A stretch of 64,000 nt of DNA from Thalassospira sp. MCCC 1A03138 (GTDB taxonomy: Bacteria > Pseudomonadota > Alphaproteobacteria > Rhodospirillales > Thalassospiraceae). This document shows positions 25,545 through 34,973 of this stretch, piece by piece. The position numbers and the translations under genes were made by a program. The stretch covers positions 186,001 through 250,000 of the forward strand of contig NZ_JFJY01000002.1 in NCBI RefSeq assembly GCF_002115785.1, given 5' to 3'. Positions within the stretch are counted from its first letter, which is position 1, and each line of letters opens with the position of its first letter. The notes beneath the pieces were generated by a model. That model was given only the letters and a program-made list of their open reading frames with translations, ran no database searches and was not told where the DNA came from.

Positions 25545-27914
25545 ATGCGTCCAATTCCCCAGCGTATCGCCGAAGAACTTTCATGCCGGCCGGAACAGGT
25601 CATTGCCACCATCGAGATGCTCAATGAGGGCTCCACCGTTCCATTCATTGCGCGCTACCGCAAAGAAAAAACCGGCGGTCTTGATGATACCCAACTTCGT
25701 ACGCTGGAAGAACGCCTGCGCTATCTGACCGAACTGGAAGAACGCCGTTCAAGCGTGCTTGAAAGCATCCGCGAACAGGAAAAACTGACGCCGGAACTTG
25801 AAAAGGCCATCAACGAGGCAGATACCAAAACCCGCCTTGAAGATTTGTACCTGCCCTACAAGAAAAAGCGCCGCACCAAGGCCCAGATCGCTCGCGAAGC
25901 CGGGCTTGAGCCGCTGGCAGATGATCTGTACGGCAATCCGAACCTTGATCCGGAAACCGAAGCCGCCAAATATGTCGATGCCGAAAAAGGCGTCGAAGAT
26001 ACCAAGGCCGCCCTTGATGGTGCCCGTCAAATCCTGATGGAACGCTTTGCCGAGGATGCCGATCTGGTCGCCAAGCTGCGCGATCTTTTGTGGAATGACG
26101 GCGAAATCAGCGCCAGCGTGATTGATGGCAAACAGGCCGAAGGTGCCAAGTTTTCCGACTATTTCGAACATTCCGAAAAAATCAAAACCTGCCCGTCACA
26201 TCGCGCACTGGCCCTGTTCAGGGGGCGCAACGAAAACATCCTGCAACTTAAACTGACACTCGGTGCAGCCGACGAAGACCGCCCCCGCACCGAGCAGGGC
26301 CGGGCCGAGATCATGATTTCCGCCCATGTCGGTATTGCGGATCGTGGCCGTGCCGCAGACAAATGGCTGGTGGATACGGTTCGCTGGACCTGGCGGGTCA
26401 AACTGTCGCTATCCATCGAACTTGACCTGTTTGGCACCCTTCGTGACAGCGCCGAAGAAGACGCGATCAAGGTCTTTGCCGATAACCTCAAAGACCTGCT
26501 GCTTGCCGCACCGGCCGGGCAGAAGGCCACCATGGGCCTCGATCCGGGGGTGCGTACCGGTGTCAAGGTTGCCGTGATCGATGCCACCGGCAAGATGGTT
26601 GATACCGCAACCGTTTACCCGTTCCAGCCACGCAATGACGTCGAAGGCGCGCTGAATACACTGGCCGCCCTTGCCGCCCGCCACAAGATCGAACTGATCG
26701 CGATTGGCAATGGCACCTATTCGCGTGAAACCGACGATCTCGCCGGTCAGTTACTCAAACGCTTCCCGGCCCTTAAGGCGACCAAGGTCATCGTCAACGA
26801 ATCCGGTGCATCGATTTATTCCGCGTCGCAATTTGCCGCCGAGGAATTCCCGGATCTGGATGTGTCGCTGCGTGGCGCGGTATCCATCGCCCGCCGCCTA
26901 CAGGACCCGTTGGCAGAACTGGTGAAGATCGAACCAAAATCCATTGGTGTCGGGCAGTATCAGCACGACGTATCGGAAACCAAACTGGCCAAATCACTTG
27001 ATGCCGTGGTTGAGGATTGCGTGAACGGTGTGGGGGTTGACCTCAACACCGCCTCCATTCCGCTTCTGACCCGTGTTGCCGGCCTTTCGGAAACGCTGGC
27101 GCGCAATATTGTCGGTTATCGCGATATCAATGGCGCGTTCCGGTCACGTGCGGACCTTCGCAAGGTAGAACGCCTCGGCCCCAAAGCGTTCGAACAATGC
27201 GCCGGTTTCCTGCGCATTCGTGGCGGAGAAAACCCGCTTGATGCATCGGCGGTGCATCCGGAAGCCTATAAACTGGTGGAACGTATCAGCACCCGTTCCA
27301 ACAAACCGCTGGCAGAGCTGATTGGCGACTCGCCCTTCATCAAAACCCTGCGCCCGGATGATTATGCCGATGATGTGTTCGGCGTCCCAACCATCCGCGA
27401 CATTCTGGCCGAACTTGATAAACCCGGCCGCGATCCGCGCCCCGAATTCAAGACCGCGAAATTCACCGATGGCGTGAACGAGATCAAGGACCTCAAGACC
27501 GGAATGAAACTTGAAGGTACCGTCACCAACGTCACCAATTTCGGGGCATTTGTGGATATCGGTGTCCATCAGGACGGGCTGGTTCATATTTCGCAACTGG
27601 CGGACAAATTCGTTTCCGACCCGCGTGAAGTCGTCAAGGCGGGGCAGATCGTGTCGGTTACCGTCATGGAAGTCGATGCGCCGCGCAAACGTATCGGTCT
27701 GTCGATGAAATCGGCCCCGGATTATGAAGGCACCCGTGAAAAGCGTACCGAGTCCCGTGGCAATCAAAGCAATCCCGGCCATCAGGCACGCACAAACACC
27801 GGGCGGCACAACCCGCAACGCGGCGGAAATCATCAAGGCGGTCAGGGCAATACCGGAAATGACGGTGGTGCCATGGCTGCGGCTCTCAAGGCCGCAATGG
27901 AACGCCGGAAATAG
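25545..27914 (+). CDS. tex: Tex-family S1 RNA-binding protein (transcription accessory protein)
   Basis: A 789-aa Tex/Spt6-like nucleic-acid-binding protein. The N-terminal helical region contains [17 protein letters not shown] near residue 33. A YqgF/RNase H-like domain follows ([16 protein letters not shown] near 328), then helix-hairpin-helix segments near 500-560. An S1 domain is near 650-720 ([19 protein letters not shown]). A Gly/Asn/Gln/Arg-rich tail of about 60 residues follows and may add RNA binding. The start has AAGGAG at good spacing, and a strong terminator follows. Role in transcript processing and stress tolerance is known from homologues. Confidence 0.95.
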   Translation: MRPIPQRIAEELSCRPEQVIATIEMLNEGSTVPFIARYRKEKTGGLDDTQLRTLEERLRYLTELEERRSSVLESIREQEKLTPELEKAINEADTKTRLEDLYLPYKKKRRTKAQIAREAGLEPLADDLYGNPNLDPETEAAKYVDAEKGVEDTKAALDGARQILMERFAEDADLVAKLRDLLWNDGEISASVIDGKQAEGAKFSDYFEHSEKIKTCPSHRALALFRGRNENILQLKLTLGAADEDRPRTEQGRAEIMISAHVGIADRGRAADKWLVDTVRWTWRVKLSLSIELDLFGTLRDSAEEDAIKVFADNLKDLLLAAPAGQKATMGLDPGVRTGVKVAVIDATGKMVDTATVYPFQPRNDVEGALNTLAALAARHKIELIAIGNGTYSRETDDLAGQLLKRFPALKATKVIVNESGASIYSASQFAAEEFPDLDVSLRGAVSIARRLQDPLAELVKIEPKSIGVGQYQHDVSETKLAKSLDAVVEDCVNGVGVDLNTASIPLLTRVAGLSETLARNIVGYRDINGAFRSRADLRKVERLGPKAFEQCAGFLRIRGGENPLDASAVHPEAYKLVERISTRSNKPLAELIGDSPFIKTLRPDDYADDVFGVPTIRDILAELDKPGRDPRPEFKTAKFTDGVNEIKDLKTGMKLEGTVTNVTNFGAFVDIGVHQDGLVHISQLADKFVSDPREVVKAGQIVSVTVMEVDAPRKRIGLSMKSAPDYEGTREKRTESRGNQSNPGHQARTNTGRHNPQRGGNHQGGQGNTGNDGGAMAAALKAAMERRK

Positions 27915-27951
27915 AGATTTCATAAAAATTTCGCATCTCAACTGATTGTAG

Positions 27952-27985
27952 AAAGCCCCCTAACCTTTTGTTCAGGGGGCTTTTT
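27952..27985 (+). terminator. Intrinsic terminator after tex
   Basis: AAAGCCCCCT and AGGGGGCTTT (27952-27961 and 27974-27983) form a 10-bp stem with a 12-nt loop, continuing into a T-run to 27985. Confidence 0.88.
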
Positions 27986-28101
27986 ACATGTGACGGTTGG
28001 AAAATCGAAACATTCGGCACTGAAATGCCGCATTTGCGCCCCCATTTTCCCGTCTTCACCGCGCATCTTTGCATCACCAAAAAGAAGCGCGAGGAAACAT
28101 C

Positions 28102-28407
28102 ATGTTTAGATCTTTGCGCAGCAAGCCGGTTGTAATCGCCCTCGTCGGAGTTTTGACAGTGACGACAGCCGCACTGGCTGCAATCCGTGTCGCACCGAAA
28201 GCGACCACCGACAGTGTCACCATCCATGCTGATCAGGCAAAAGGCGAAGTCATCCTGTCCTTTCAGGACGGATCGATTGCGCTGAACAAAGATTGCGGCT
28301 CTTTCCCGTGCCGTATCGATATTTCCCGCCTGCAAAAGGGGGAATATGACGTGATGATCCGCAATGGCACCGATATTCAGAACATGGTCAGCCTTTATAA
28401 GGAATAG
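28102..28407 (+). CDS. Small exported protein of unknown function
   Basis: A 101-aa protein not recognised by family. A short basic N-terminus (MFRSLRSKP) and hydrophobic stretch VVIALVGVLTVTTAALAAI (about 10-28) suggest a Sec signal peptide, possibly cleaved after ALA, or an anchor. The mature part is beta-rich with two cysteines five residues apart (CGSFPC, near residue 66), which could form a disulfide in the periplasm. The ATG at 28102 follows GAGGAAA. It stands alone between the tex terminator and sodB. Confidence 0.7.
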   Translation: MFRSLRSKPVVIALVGVLTVTTAALAAIRVAPKATTDSVTIHADQAKGEVILSFQDGSIALNKDCGSFPCRIDISRLQKGEYDVMIRNGTDIQNMVSLYKE

Positions 28408-28790
28408 CAGGCTAACCGGTTATCCGGCTCGGGGTACATGACGCCCGACGGCAGAAGCCTGTCGGGCAGACATTCGCAGAATTCAAAATATTTTCGCGTC
28501 CATGGAACGATGCGCGCCTCAGCTTGTTTAAAGGGTATGGAATATCGCAAAGCTGTCCAAGGCATTGCGCGCTGCTTCCTTTGTCCTAGATAAAGGCCGA
28601 GGATTAAGACCACGAGGTTTTCCATCATGCCCGTTTCCGAACCAGCCAAAAGACAGTGATCATCCATAGCAACAAGTTTTCCAACAGGTTGCATGGGATT
28701 TTCACTTTTACGGCAGGTGGTAATGGGGATATGTTGCGGAAGCCCTGTGCTGACCGCACAAACCAATAACGAAAGTCGAGGATCTGTATC
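28408..28790. other. Intergenic region upstream of sodB
   Basis: About 380 bp without a supported gene. A 7-bp inverted repeat (GCCCGAC 28443-28449, GTCGGGC 28461-28467) could end the small-protein transcript, but it lacks a T-run. The sodB promoter must lie here; no convincing -35/-10 pair or Fur-like site was found by eye. Confidence 0.4.
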
Positions 28791-29396
28791 ATGGCTCTTG
28801 AACTCCCTGCACTCCCTTACGCTTATGACGCGCTTGCACCGGTCATGTCGGCTGAAACCCTTGAGTTTCACCATGACAAACACCACAACGCCTATGTTGT
28901 GAACGGCAACAAGCTGCTCGAAGGTTCCGGCCTTGAAGGCAAGTCGCTCGAAGAAATCGTTGTTGCATCCTATGGCGATGCATCCAAAGCCGGCCTGTTC
29001 AACAACGCTGCCCAGCACTGGAACCATATCGAGTTCTGGCAGATGATGAAGAAAAACGGCGGCGGCAACATTCCGGGCGAACTGGAAAAGAAAATCGTTG
29101 AAGATTTCGGCTCTGTCGATGCCTTCAAGGAAGCCTTCATTCAGGCTGGCGTAACCCAGTTCGGTTCTGGCTGGTGCTGGCTGGCGCTTGATAAATCCGG
29201 CAAGCTGGTCGTGACCAAAACCCCGAACGCGGAAAACCCGCTGGTCCACGGTCAGACCCCGCTGCTTGGTTGCGATGTGTGGGAACACTCCTACTACATC
29301 GATTACCGCAACGCGCGCCCGGACTATGTCAAAGCGTTCATCAACGACCTGGTGAACTGGGAATATGTTGCAGAACGTTTCTCCAAAGCTGGCTAA
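28791..29396 (+). CDS. sodB: Superoxide dismutase, Fe-type
   Basis: A 201-aa Fe/Mn-family SOD that dismutates superoxide, probably cytoplasmic as no signal peptide is present. Metal ligands are visible: the early His in LEFHHDKHHNAYV (residue about 27), the His in FNNAAQHWNHIEFW (about 74), and Asp and His in CDVWEHSYYIDY (about 160 and 164). The Gln in NAAQHWNH favours iron over manganese, which is a family rule of thumb. A strong UUCG-loop terminator follows. Confidence 0.94.
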   Translation: MALELPALPYAYDALAPVMSAETLEFHHDKHHNAYVVNGNKLLEGSGLEGKSLEEIVVASYGDASKAGLFNNAAQHWNHIEFWQMMKKNGGGNIPGELEKKIVEDFGSVDAFKEAFIQAGVTQFGSGWCWLALDKSGKLVVTKTPNAENPLVHGQTPLLGCDVWEHSYYIDYRNARPDYVKAFINDLVNWEYVAERFSKAG

Positions 29397-29427
29397 TCAA
29401 GCCAAGCTTGGAAACAGAATTAGAGAG

Positions 29428-29457
29428 AACGGTCCCTTCGGGGGCCGTTTTTTTTTT
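29428..29457 (+). terminator. sodB intrinsic terminator with UUCG loop
   Basis: AACGGTCCC and GGGGCCGTT (29428-29436 and 29441-29449) form a 9-bp stem with one wobble pair, closed by TTCG and followed by ten Ts. Confidence 0.93.
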
Positions 29458-29471
29458 CAGAACGCCCAAAC

Positions 29472-29501
29472 AAAAACCCCGCCGGAAAACCGACGGGGTT
29501 T
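29472..29501 (-). terminator. Terminator of the catabolic operon
   Basis: Twelve-base arms (29474-29485 and 29490-29501) with one wobble pair on the minus strand and a TTTT loop, followed on that strand by Ts. It sits just downstream of the ALDH7 stop and faces the sodB terminator. Confidence 0.8.
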
Positions 29502-29526
29502 ATTGAAAGCACAATCAAACGCGCGA

Positions 29527-31026
29527 TCAGATATCAAACTTAATCCCCTGCGCCAGCGGCAGTTCGCGGGAATAGTTGATCGTGTTGGTCGCACGGCGCA
29601 TATAGCCTTTCCATGCGTCCGAACCCGATTCACGTCCGCCACCGGTTTCTTTTTCACCGCCAAACGCACCGCCGATTTCCGCACCCGACGGGCCGATATT
29701 GACGTTGGCGATACCGCAATCCGAACCAACAGCCGACAGGAACAGTTCGGTTTCGCGCAGATCGGTCGAGAAGATGCAGGATGACAGGCCCTGTGGCACA
29801 CCGTTCTGAAGCGCAATGGCTTCTTCAAGCGTTTCATAGGTCATCACATACAGGATCGGCGCAAAGGTTTCGTTGCGCACAGTTTCGGTCTGCGACGGCA
29901 TTTCAACAACCGCCGGGGTGACGTAGTAGGCATTCGGATATTGATCAGCCAACACGCGTTCACCACCATGGACCGTACCGCCGTCTTTCTTGGCATTGGA
30001 AAGCGCGGTCTGCATGTTGTTGAAACTGTCCTCATCAATCAGCGGACCGACAAGCGTGCCATCGGCAAGCGGATCACCGATTTTGACAGACTTGTAGGCA
30101 GCAACGATTTTCGGCAGCAATTCGTCTTTGACGTCCTTATGGACAATCACGCGACGCAGGGATGTGCAACGCTGGCCACAGGTCCCAACCGCCGAGAAGA
30201 CAACCGCACGCACGGTCATATCAAGATCGGCAGACGGGGTAACGATCATGGCGTTGTTGCCACCCAGTTCCAGGATGGTCCGGCCAAAACGTTCCGCCAC
30301 ACGCGGGGCAACTTCGCGGCCCATGCGGGTCGAACCGGTTGCCGAAACAAGTGCCACATCATGGCTGTCGGTAAGGGCCTCGCCAATGCGGCGATCACCG
30401 ATGACAACATGATGCAGGCCTTCCGGGGCATCACCAAATTTCGCCAACGCCTTTTCAAAGATTTTCTGGCAGGCAAGGGCTGTCAGCGGGGTTTTTTCCG
30501 ACGGTTTCCAGATCACCGCGTTGCCGCAGACCAGTGCCAGCGCAGTGTTCCATGACCAGACGGCAACCGGGAAGTTAAACGCGGAGATGACGCCAACAAC
30601 GCCCAGCGGATGCCAGTTTTCCATCATTTTATGGCCCGGACGTTCGGACGCGATGGTCAAACCGTAAAGCTGGCGCGACAGGCCGACGGCGAAATCGCAG
30701 ATATCGATCATTTCCTGAACTTCGCCAAGACCTTCCTGATAGATCTTGCCGCATTCAAGCGACACCAGACGTCCCAGCGGTTCCTTGGCCGCGCGCAGTT
30801 CCTCGCCCAGAAGACGGGCCAGTTCACCACGGCGCGGGCCGGGCACCTGACGCCACTGGGCAAATGCCTTTTTCGAACGCGCAATGATGTCGTTCATTTC
30901 CGACGGGTCGGTCTCGGCAACAGCCGCAATTTCAGAACCGTCAACCGGGGTCTGAACCTTAAGCGTACCATTGGAAATCTCGGCCTCGGACAGGCCCAGT
31001 TCGGTCAGAATGTTTTTGAAACTCAC
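29527..31026 (-). CDS. amaB: Alpha-aminoadipic semialdehyde / piperideine-6-carboxylate dehydrogenase (ALDH7 family)
   Basis: A 499-aa NAD-dependent aldehyde dehydrogenase. Catalytic Cys lies in GTCGQRCTS (about 287) and the general-base Glu in LELGGNNAM (about 253). The C-terminal GAEIGGAFGGEKETGGGRE is the ALDH7A1/AmaB signature. Family members oxidise 2-aminoadipate-6-semialdehyde to 2-aminoadipate in lysine breakdown. The start is a GTG at 31026, preceded by GGGAG at 8 nt; no ATG occurs in a sensible place. It is the last gene of a four-gene operon with aminotransferase, FAD oxidoreductase and HglS-like genes. Confidence 0.9.
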   Translation of the reverse strand: MSFKNILTELGLSEAEISNGTLKVQTPVDGSEIAAVAETDPSEMNDIIARSKKAFAQWRQVPGPRRGELARLLGEELRAAKEPLGRLVSLECGKIYQEGLGEVQEMIDICDFAVGLSRQLYGLTIASERPGHKMMENWHPLGVVGVISAFNFPVAVWSWNTALALVCGNAVIWKPSEKTPLTALACQKIFEKALAKFGDAPEGLHHVVIGDRRIGEALTDSHDVALVSATGSTRMGREVAPRVAERFGRTILELGGNNAMIVTPSADLDMTVRAVVFSAVGTCGQRCTSLRRVIVHKDVKDELLPKIVAAYKSVKIGDPLADGTLVGPLIDEDSFNNMQTALSNAKKDGGTVHGGERVLADQYPNAYYVTPAVVEMPSQTETVRNETFAPILYVMTYETLEEAIALQNGVPQGLSSCIFSTDLRETELFLSAVGSDCGIANVNIGPSGAEIGGAFGGEKETGGGRESGSDAWKGYMRRATNTINYSRELPLAQGIKFDI

Positions 31027-31060
31027 GGTTAAGCTCCCTTCTTTTTGAATTTTACGGCGA

Positions 31061-32404
31061 TCACGACCGGTCATCCGCATCCGATACCGCCGCCAGCTTT
31101 GGCAGCAACTTGCCGATGATCGCAAAAGCTTCATCGACCTGTTCGAACGGAATGGTCAGCGGGGCCAGAAGGCGCACCACATTGGCGTGTTCACCACTTG
31201 GCATCAACAATAGCCCGCTTGCACGAGCCAGTTGCAATAATGTTTGCAGACGTTTCGGCGACGGTGCCCCGTCATCTGCAACCAGTTCGAAGGCGCGCAT
31301 TGCGCCAATTCCACGCATTGCACCGATGACCTGCCCACCGGGCAAATCACGTAACCACGCAATATGGGTGGCATATTTTTCGCCAAGCTGCTTGGCACGG
31401 TTCAAAATGCCGTCTGTTTCCAGCACCTCGAACACACCGGTCGCCGCCGCACAGGCCACCGGATTACCGGAATAGGTCCCGCCCAGACCACCGGGCAACA
31501 GGGCATTCATCACATCCTCGGCCCCCGTGATCGCCGCCAGCGGGAAGCCACCGCCAATACCCTTGCCCATCACGATAATATCGGGGCAGACATTGGCATG
31601 CTCGATGGCGAACATCTTACCCGTCCGGCCAAAGCCCGACTGGATTTCATCAGCAATCAGAACCATGCCATTGGCATCGCAAAGACGGCGCAGTTCGACA
31701 AGAAAGGCCGCGTCGCACGCCCTGAAACCACCTTCGCCCTGCACGGGTTCGATCACCACGGCACCGATACTGCCCGGATCGACCGATACGGCAAATAATT
31801 TGGCAATTGCGTCCATTGCATTGGCCACCGATACACCGGTTTCACGGCAGGGATATGGCAAATGGTAAACCGGCCCCGGAAGCGGCCCAAGCCCGGTCTT
31901 GTAGGGTTTGGTTTTGCCCGTCAGCGCAAGGGTCGCAAGCGTTCGGCCATGAAACGCCCCCTCAAAGGCCAGAACACCCGTCCGGCCGGTAAAGGCACGG
32001 GCAAGTTTCAGGGCATTTTCCATCGCCTCCGCCCCGGAATTGGTCAGCATCGATTTTGCCGGACCTTCAATCGGGCAGTTTTGCTCCAGCCAATCGGTTA
32101 CCGCGACATAAGGTTCATGCGGCAACGCGTTAAAGCAGGAATGGGTAAAGCGTTCGCACTGCTGTGCCACACGGGCCATGACGACCGGATTGCGATGCCC
32201 GGTATTCAGCACCCCGATCCCGCCGATGAAATCGATATAGCGATTGCCGTCGATATCCCAGGCTTCAGCATTCAGCGCCCGATCCAGATAAATCGGGTGC
32301 AGAGTGCGAATACCATTTGAAACGCTGTGTTTCTGGCGTGCCGTGATGGTGGCGGCGTCAATCGCGGCATCTTGTGTCTGGTTGGTCATATCGTCACGGG
32401 GCAT
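31061..32404 (-). CDS. Class-III PLP-dependent aminotransferase (GabT-like)
   Basis: A 447-aa omega-aminotransferase. SGAEAMENALKLARAFTG near residue 120, FHGRTLATLALTGK near 150, the PLP-ring Asp in LIADEIQSGFGRTG near 250 and the Schiff-base Lys in VMGKGIGGGFPLAA near 280 are typical. It looks closest to 4-aminobutyrate aminotransferases. In this operon a lysine 6-aminotransferase or 2-aminoadipate aminotransferase is more fitting, but sequence alone cannot decide. The ATG at 32404 follows GGAG; an alternative ATG at 32389 lacks a clear ribosome binding site. Confidence 0.88.
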   Translation of the reverse strand: MPRDDMTNQTQDAAIDAATITARQKHSVSNGIRTLHPIYLDRALNAEAWDIDGNRYIDFIGGIGVLNTGHRNPVVMARVAQQCERFTHSCFNALPHEPYVAVTDWLEQNCPIEGPAKSMLTNSGAEAMENALKLARAFTGRTGVLAFEGAFHGRTLATLALTGKTKPYKTGLGPLPGPVYHLPYPCRETGVSVANAMDAIAKLFAVSVDPGSIGAVVIEPVQGEGGFRACDAAFLVELRRLCDANGMVLIADEIQSGFGRTGKMFAIEHANVCPDIIVMGKGIGGGFPLAAITGAEDVMNALLPGGLGGTYSGNPVACAAATGVFEVLETDGILNRAKQLGEKYATHIAWLRDLPGGQVIGAMRGIGAMRAFELVADDGAPSPKRLQTLLQLARASGLLLMPSGEHANVVRLLAPLTIPFEQVDEAFAIIGKLLPKLAAVSDADDRS

Positions 32405-32466
32405 GTGGGGTTGCTCCGGCTTTCATCGTTAAGTTATTGATCTCGAATATTCGTTGCGAAATCGAT

Positions 32467-33654
32467 TTAAATTACGTTCAATTCCAGAACCGGGGCATTG
32501 TCGCGGATGCGCTCATAGCCGAACACGGACATATCAAGGGTCTGGTAATGGCCTGCGACGATCAGTTCCGAAAGGCCACGGCCAACTGCCGGGCTTTGCT
32601 GTAAGCCATGGCCCGAGAACCCGTTGGCAAAGAAGAAATTCTTTACCTCCGGATGCGGACCGATGATCGCGTTCTGATCCAGCAGGTTATAGGAATAATG
32701 ACCGGCCCAGGCATTGACCATCTTGATCGCCTCGAACCGTTCACAACGCTCGTAAAGTCCCGGCCAGACGATGTCGTCAAACAGGCTGTAATCGACTTCG
32801 AAGTCCCAGCATTCCGGATCACGATCCGCGGGCGGCGCAATGCCGGTAATGAAAAGATCGCCTTCGGGACGGACATAAAGGCCACTTGGATCAATCAGCA
32901 TCGGGCAGGACGCGTTGATGTCGGCCGCATCACGGCAATCAAACACAAAGATACAGCGTTTGCGAGGCTCCACCGGGATTTCAAGCCCCACCATGCGGGC
33001 AACTTTGGATCCACCGGTTCCCGCCGCATTGACAAGCGCCCCGCAACCAAACCGCCGTCCGTCTTTCAGGACCACACCCGTGACCTGATCGCCATCGCGC
33101 AGAACCTCGACGACTTCGCCATCGATATAATCGGCCCCCTGACGGCGGGCCTGTTTGCGGAAGGATTGCATCAGGGAATAGGCATCAAACCATCCCTCGC
33201 CGGTACGGCCCCAGCAGGCCGCCGCCAGATCGGATGTGTTCATCCACGGATATTTGGCCGCCAGTTCATCGGGCTCCATCCAGACGATATCAGCCCCCAG
33301 CTTGGTCTGGGTTGCGTGATTCTGTCGCAGGATATCGCGCCCGGACTCGGTCGCCAGAACCAGATAGCCCTTTTCATGGAAGGAAATATCGACTTCCGGA
33401 TCAAGATCACGTTTCAGGTTGCGCAGGAATTCAATGCCGAAACCCGACATTTCAATATTGATCGGGGTCGAAAACTGCTGACGGATGGATGCCGCCGACA
33501 GGGTTGTCGAACAGAATTCATAATTCGGGTCTTTTTCAATGACCAGAACCCGGCCCTTGAAATCATCCCGGCCGGTCAAAAACCACGCGGCGGAGCTTCC
33601 GATAACCGCCCCGCCAACAATGATGACATCATAATTTTCGTCCACTGATCCCAT
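32467..33654 (-). CDS. FAD-dependent amino-acid oxidoreductase (DAO family)
   Basis: A 395-aa flavoprotein of the D-amino-acid oxidase/DadA fold. The N-terminal YDVIIVGGAVIGSSAAWFL is the dinucleotide-binding motif. The C-terminal FFFANGFSGHGLQQSPAVG near 350 is the second FAD-binding region. In this operon it may deaminate 2-aminoadipate to 2-oxoadipate or act as an AmaA-type pipecolate oxidase. Resemblance to FOXRED1-type proteins is also noticeable. No signal peptide, so cytoplasmic or peripheral on the membrane. Confidence 0.85.
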   Translation of the reverse strand: MGSVDENYDVIIVGGAVIGSSAAWFLTGRDDFKGRVLVIEKDPNYEFCSTTLSAASIRQQFSTPINIEMSGFGIEFLRNLKRDLDPEVDISFHEKGYLVLATESGRDILRQNHATQTKLGADIVWMEPDELAAKYPWMNTSDLAAACWGRTGEGWFDAYSLMQSFRKQARRQGADYIDGEVVEVLRDGDQVTGVVLKDGRRFGCGALVNAAGTGGSKVARMVGLEIPVEPRKRCIFVFDCRDAADINASCPMLIDPSGLYVRPEGDLFITGIAPPADRDPECWDFEVDYSLFDDIVWPGLYERCERFEAIKMVNAWAGHYSYNLLDQNAIIGPHPEVKNFFFANGFSGHGLQQSPAVGRGLSELIVAGHYQTLDMSVFGYERIRDNAPVLELNVI

Positions 33655-33732
33655 GATCGCCTGTCACCCGATAGAATGTTTTGAAACCGGAACGGTATAA
33701 TCCGTTCCGGCATTCCGGTCTTTTTTGCTTTC

Positions 33733-34857
33733 TTATGCCGCCGCGTTTCCGGCAGTCATTTTAAAGATGCCCTGTGCATTGCTGCTGTCAAATCGAAGAT
33801 CAAGTTTTTGTTCCCCGGTCGCCTCATCACGCACGTGATCACGGCTGATGAATTCATAGAAGGAACCGGGCACATCACGGGTCACCAGATCGCCATTGGC
33901 ATCACGCATCTGACGCAGGACACGGGTTGCTTTGAATGCGGTCTGACGCACCGATCCGGTGCTTGAAATTTCGACCTTTTCCTTCATCGGGCGGCCTTTG
34001 GCGCGCTGTTCGCTGGCAACCGCCTCGATATCGTCAACCCGATCCGTTGCATGGTTGAACGCATTGCCTTCGGTCGAAATCCACGCCATTTCTGCCGACT
34101 CTGCCAAAAGGACCTCATAATCGGCCTCGGCTACCGGGCCGTGCTGCGCGCCGAAACATTTGACCAGAACCGGCAGAAGCTTGGTCGCATCGGCAAAGTT
34201 GACAGTGCCGTTAGCAGCCAGTTGATCCAGCAGGACCTTGGCACCGGGCGACAGCGGATCAACCGATTTGCCAACCGTATTGGCAACCGCCTGCTGGAAG
34301 GCCGGGCTGAATTCTTCGACATGAAGTTCGGACACAAAGAACTGCGCAATCAGTTCCGGTTCATCAGCATGGCAAAACGCCCGACCCGTCATTTTCAAAC
34401 GCGACAGCGGATAAACACCGGCAACATCAAATCCAAGCGGGGCAAGAATGCGCGCCATGGCAACATGACCGCGCGGCAATGCGCCGGTCGCCGGGCCATC
34501 AACGGTACGAATGGCACCATGATCGAAAATGATCGGCTCGCCCGCGGCCAGTTTATCCTCGGAATAGGCTTTGCCTTCGGGAACGGCTTCCAGAAGACCA
34601 TCAAACAAGATCATGTTAAGCGCCTGTGCCATCGTCAGGCGGCTGACTTTTCCGGCCTCATTCGCAGGATCGGCCAAAAGCCGGTCATTCACATCAATCA
34701 TGCGAAACAGATAATCGGCCTTTTCCGCACCAAGAACAGCTTTAAGAACAGCGCCAAGCTGGCTGTCTAGCGGGGATTTAACTGGCTGGGGCACTTCTGC
34801 CTCTCCTTCCGTAATATTATCAATTACCCGATCAATTTTACTGTCCGGAAGGATCAT
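33733..34857 (-). CDS. DUF1338 protein, 2-oxoadipate dioxygenase/decarboxylase (HglS)-like
   Basis: A 374-aa DUF1338-type protein, shorter than the roughly 460 aa I recall for Pseudomonas putida HglS. HglS is a non-heme Fe(II) enzyme turning 2-oxoadipate into D-2-hydroxyglutarate plus CO2. The motif FDHGAIRTV near residue 108 has the His and the Arg four residues later that I recall as HglS active-site residues. The start is uncertain: ATG at 34857 is used, but one at 34884 is also possible, and neither has a strong ribosome binding site. It is the first gene of the operon, divergent from a LysR gene. Confidence 0.8.
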   Translation of the reverse strand: MILPDSKIDRVIDNITEGEAEVPQPVKSPLDSQLGAVLKAVLGAEKADYLFRMIDVNDRLLADPANEAGKVSRLTMAQALNMILFDGLLEAVPEGKAYSEDKLAAGEPIIFDHGAIRTVDGPATGALPRGHVAMARILAPLGFDVAGVYPLSRLKMTGRAFCHADEPELIAQFFVSELHVEEFSPAFQQAVANTVGKSVDPLSPGAKVLLDQLAANGTVNFADATKLLPVLVKCFGAQHGPVAEADYEVLLAESAEMAWISTEGNAFNHATDRVDDIEAVASEQRAKGRPMKEKVEISSTGSVRQTAFKATRVLRQMRDANGDLVTRDVPGSFYEFISRDHVRDEATGEQKLDLRFDSSNAQGIFKMTAGNAAA

Positions 34858-34919
34858 GTGGTGGCACGAGGGGTTCCGAACCATTGAAATGCTAAGGCTT
34901 GGCAGGAAATCTCACAAAC

Positions 34920-34938
34920 GATATATTCGCACCATATC
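34920..34938. promoter_or_regulatory. LysR-type binding site candidate
   Basis: GATAT (34920-34924) and ATATC (34934-34938) form a dyad with a 9-bp spacer and contain the T-N11-A pattern (T34924, A34936) of LysR sites. It lies in the intergenic region between the HglS-like operon and the LysR gene, where such a regulator would bind. Confidence 0.5.
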
Positions 34939-34973
34939 ATTCCATTTGGTAATGAACTTGGGGATAAAAACAC

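Noticed and set aside
27144-27941. Minus-strand frame of 265 codons over tex
   Set aside because: Antisense to the 3' half of tex and crossing into its downstream region. The plus-strand protein is conserved.
28395-29288. Minus-strand frame of 297 codons over sodB
   Set aside because: Mostly antisense to sodB. No ribosome binding site or family resemblance.
32608-33648. Long plus-strand frame of 346 codons
   Set aside because: Fully antisense to the FAD oxidoreductase, which has clear motifs. No recognisable protein features.
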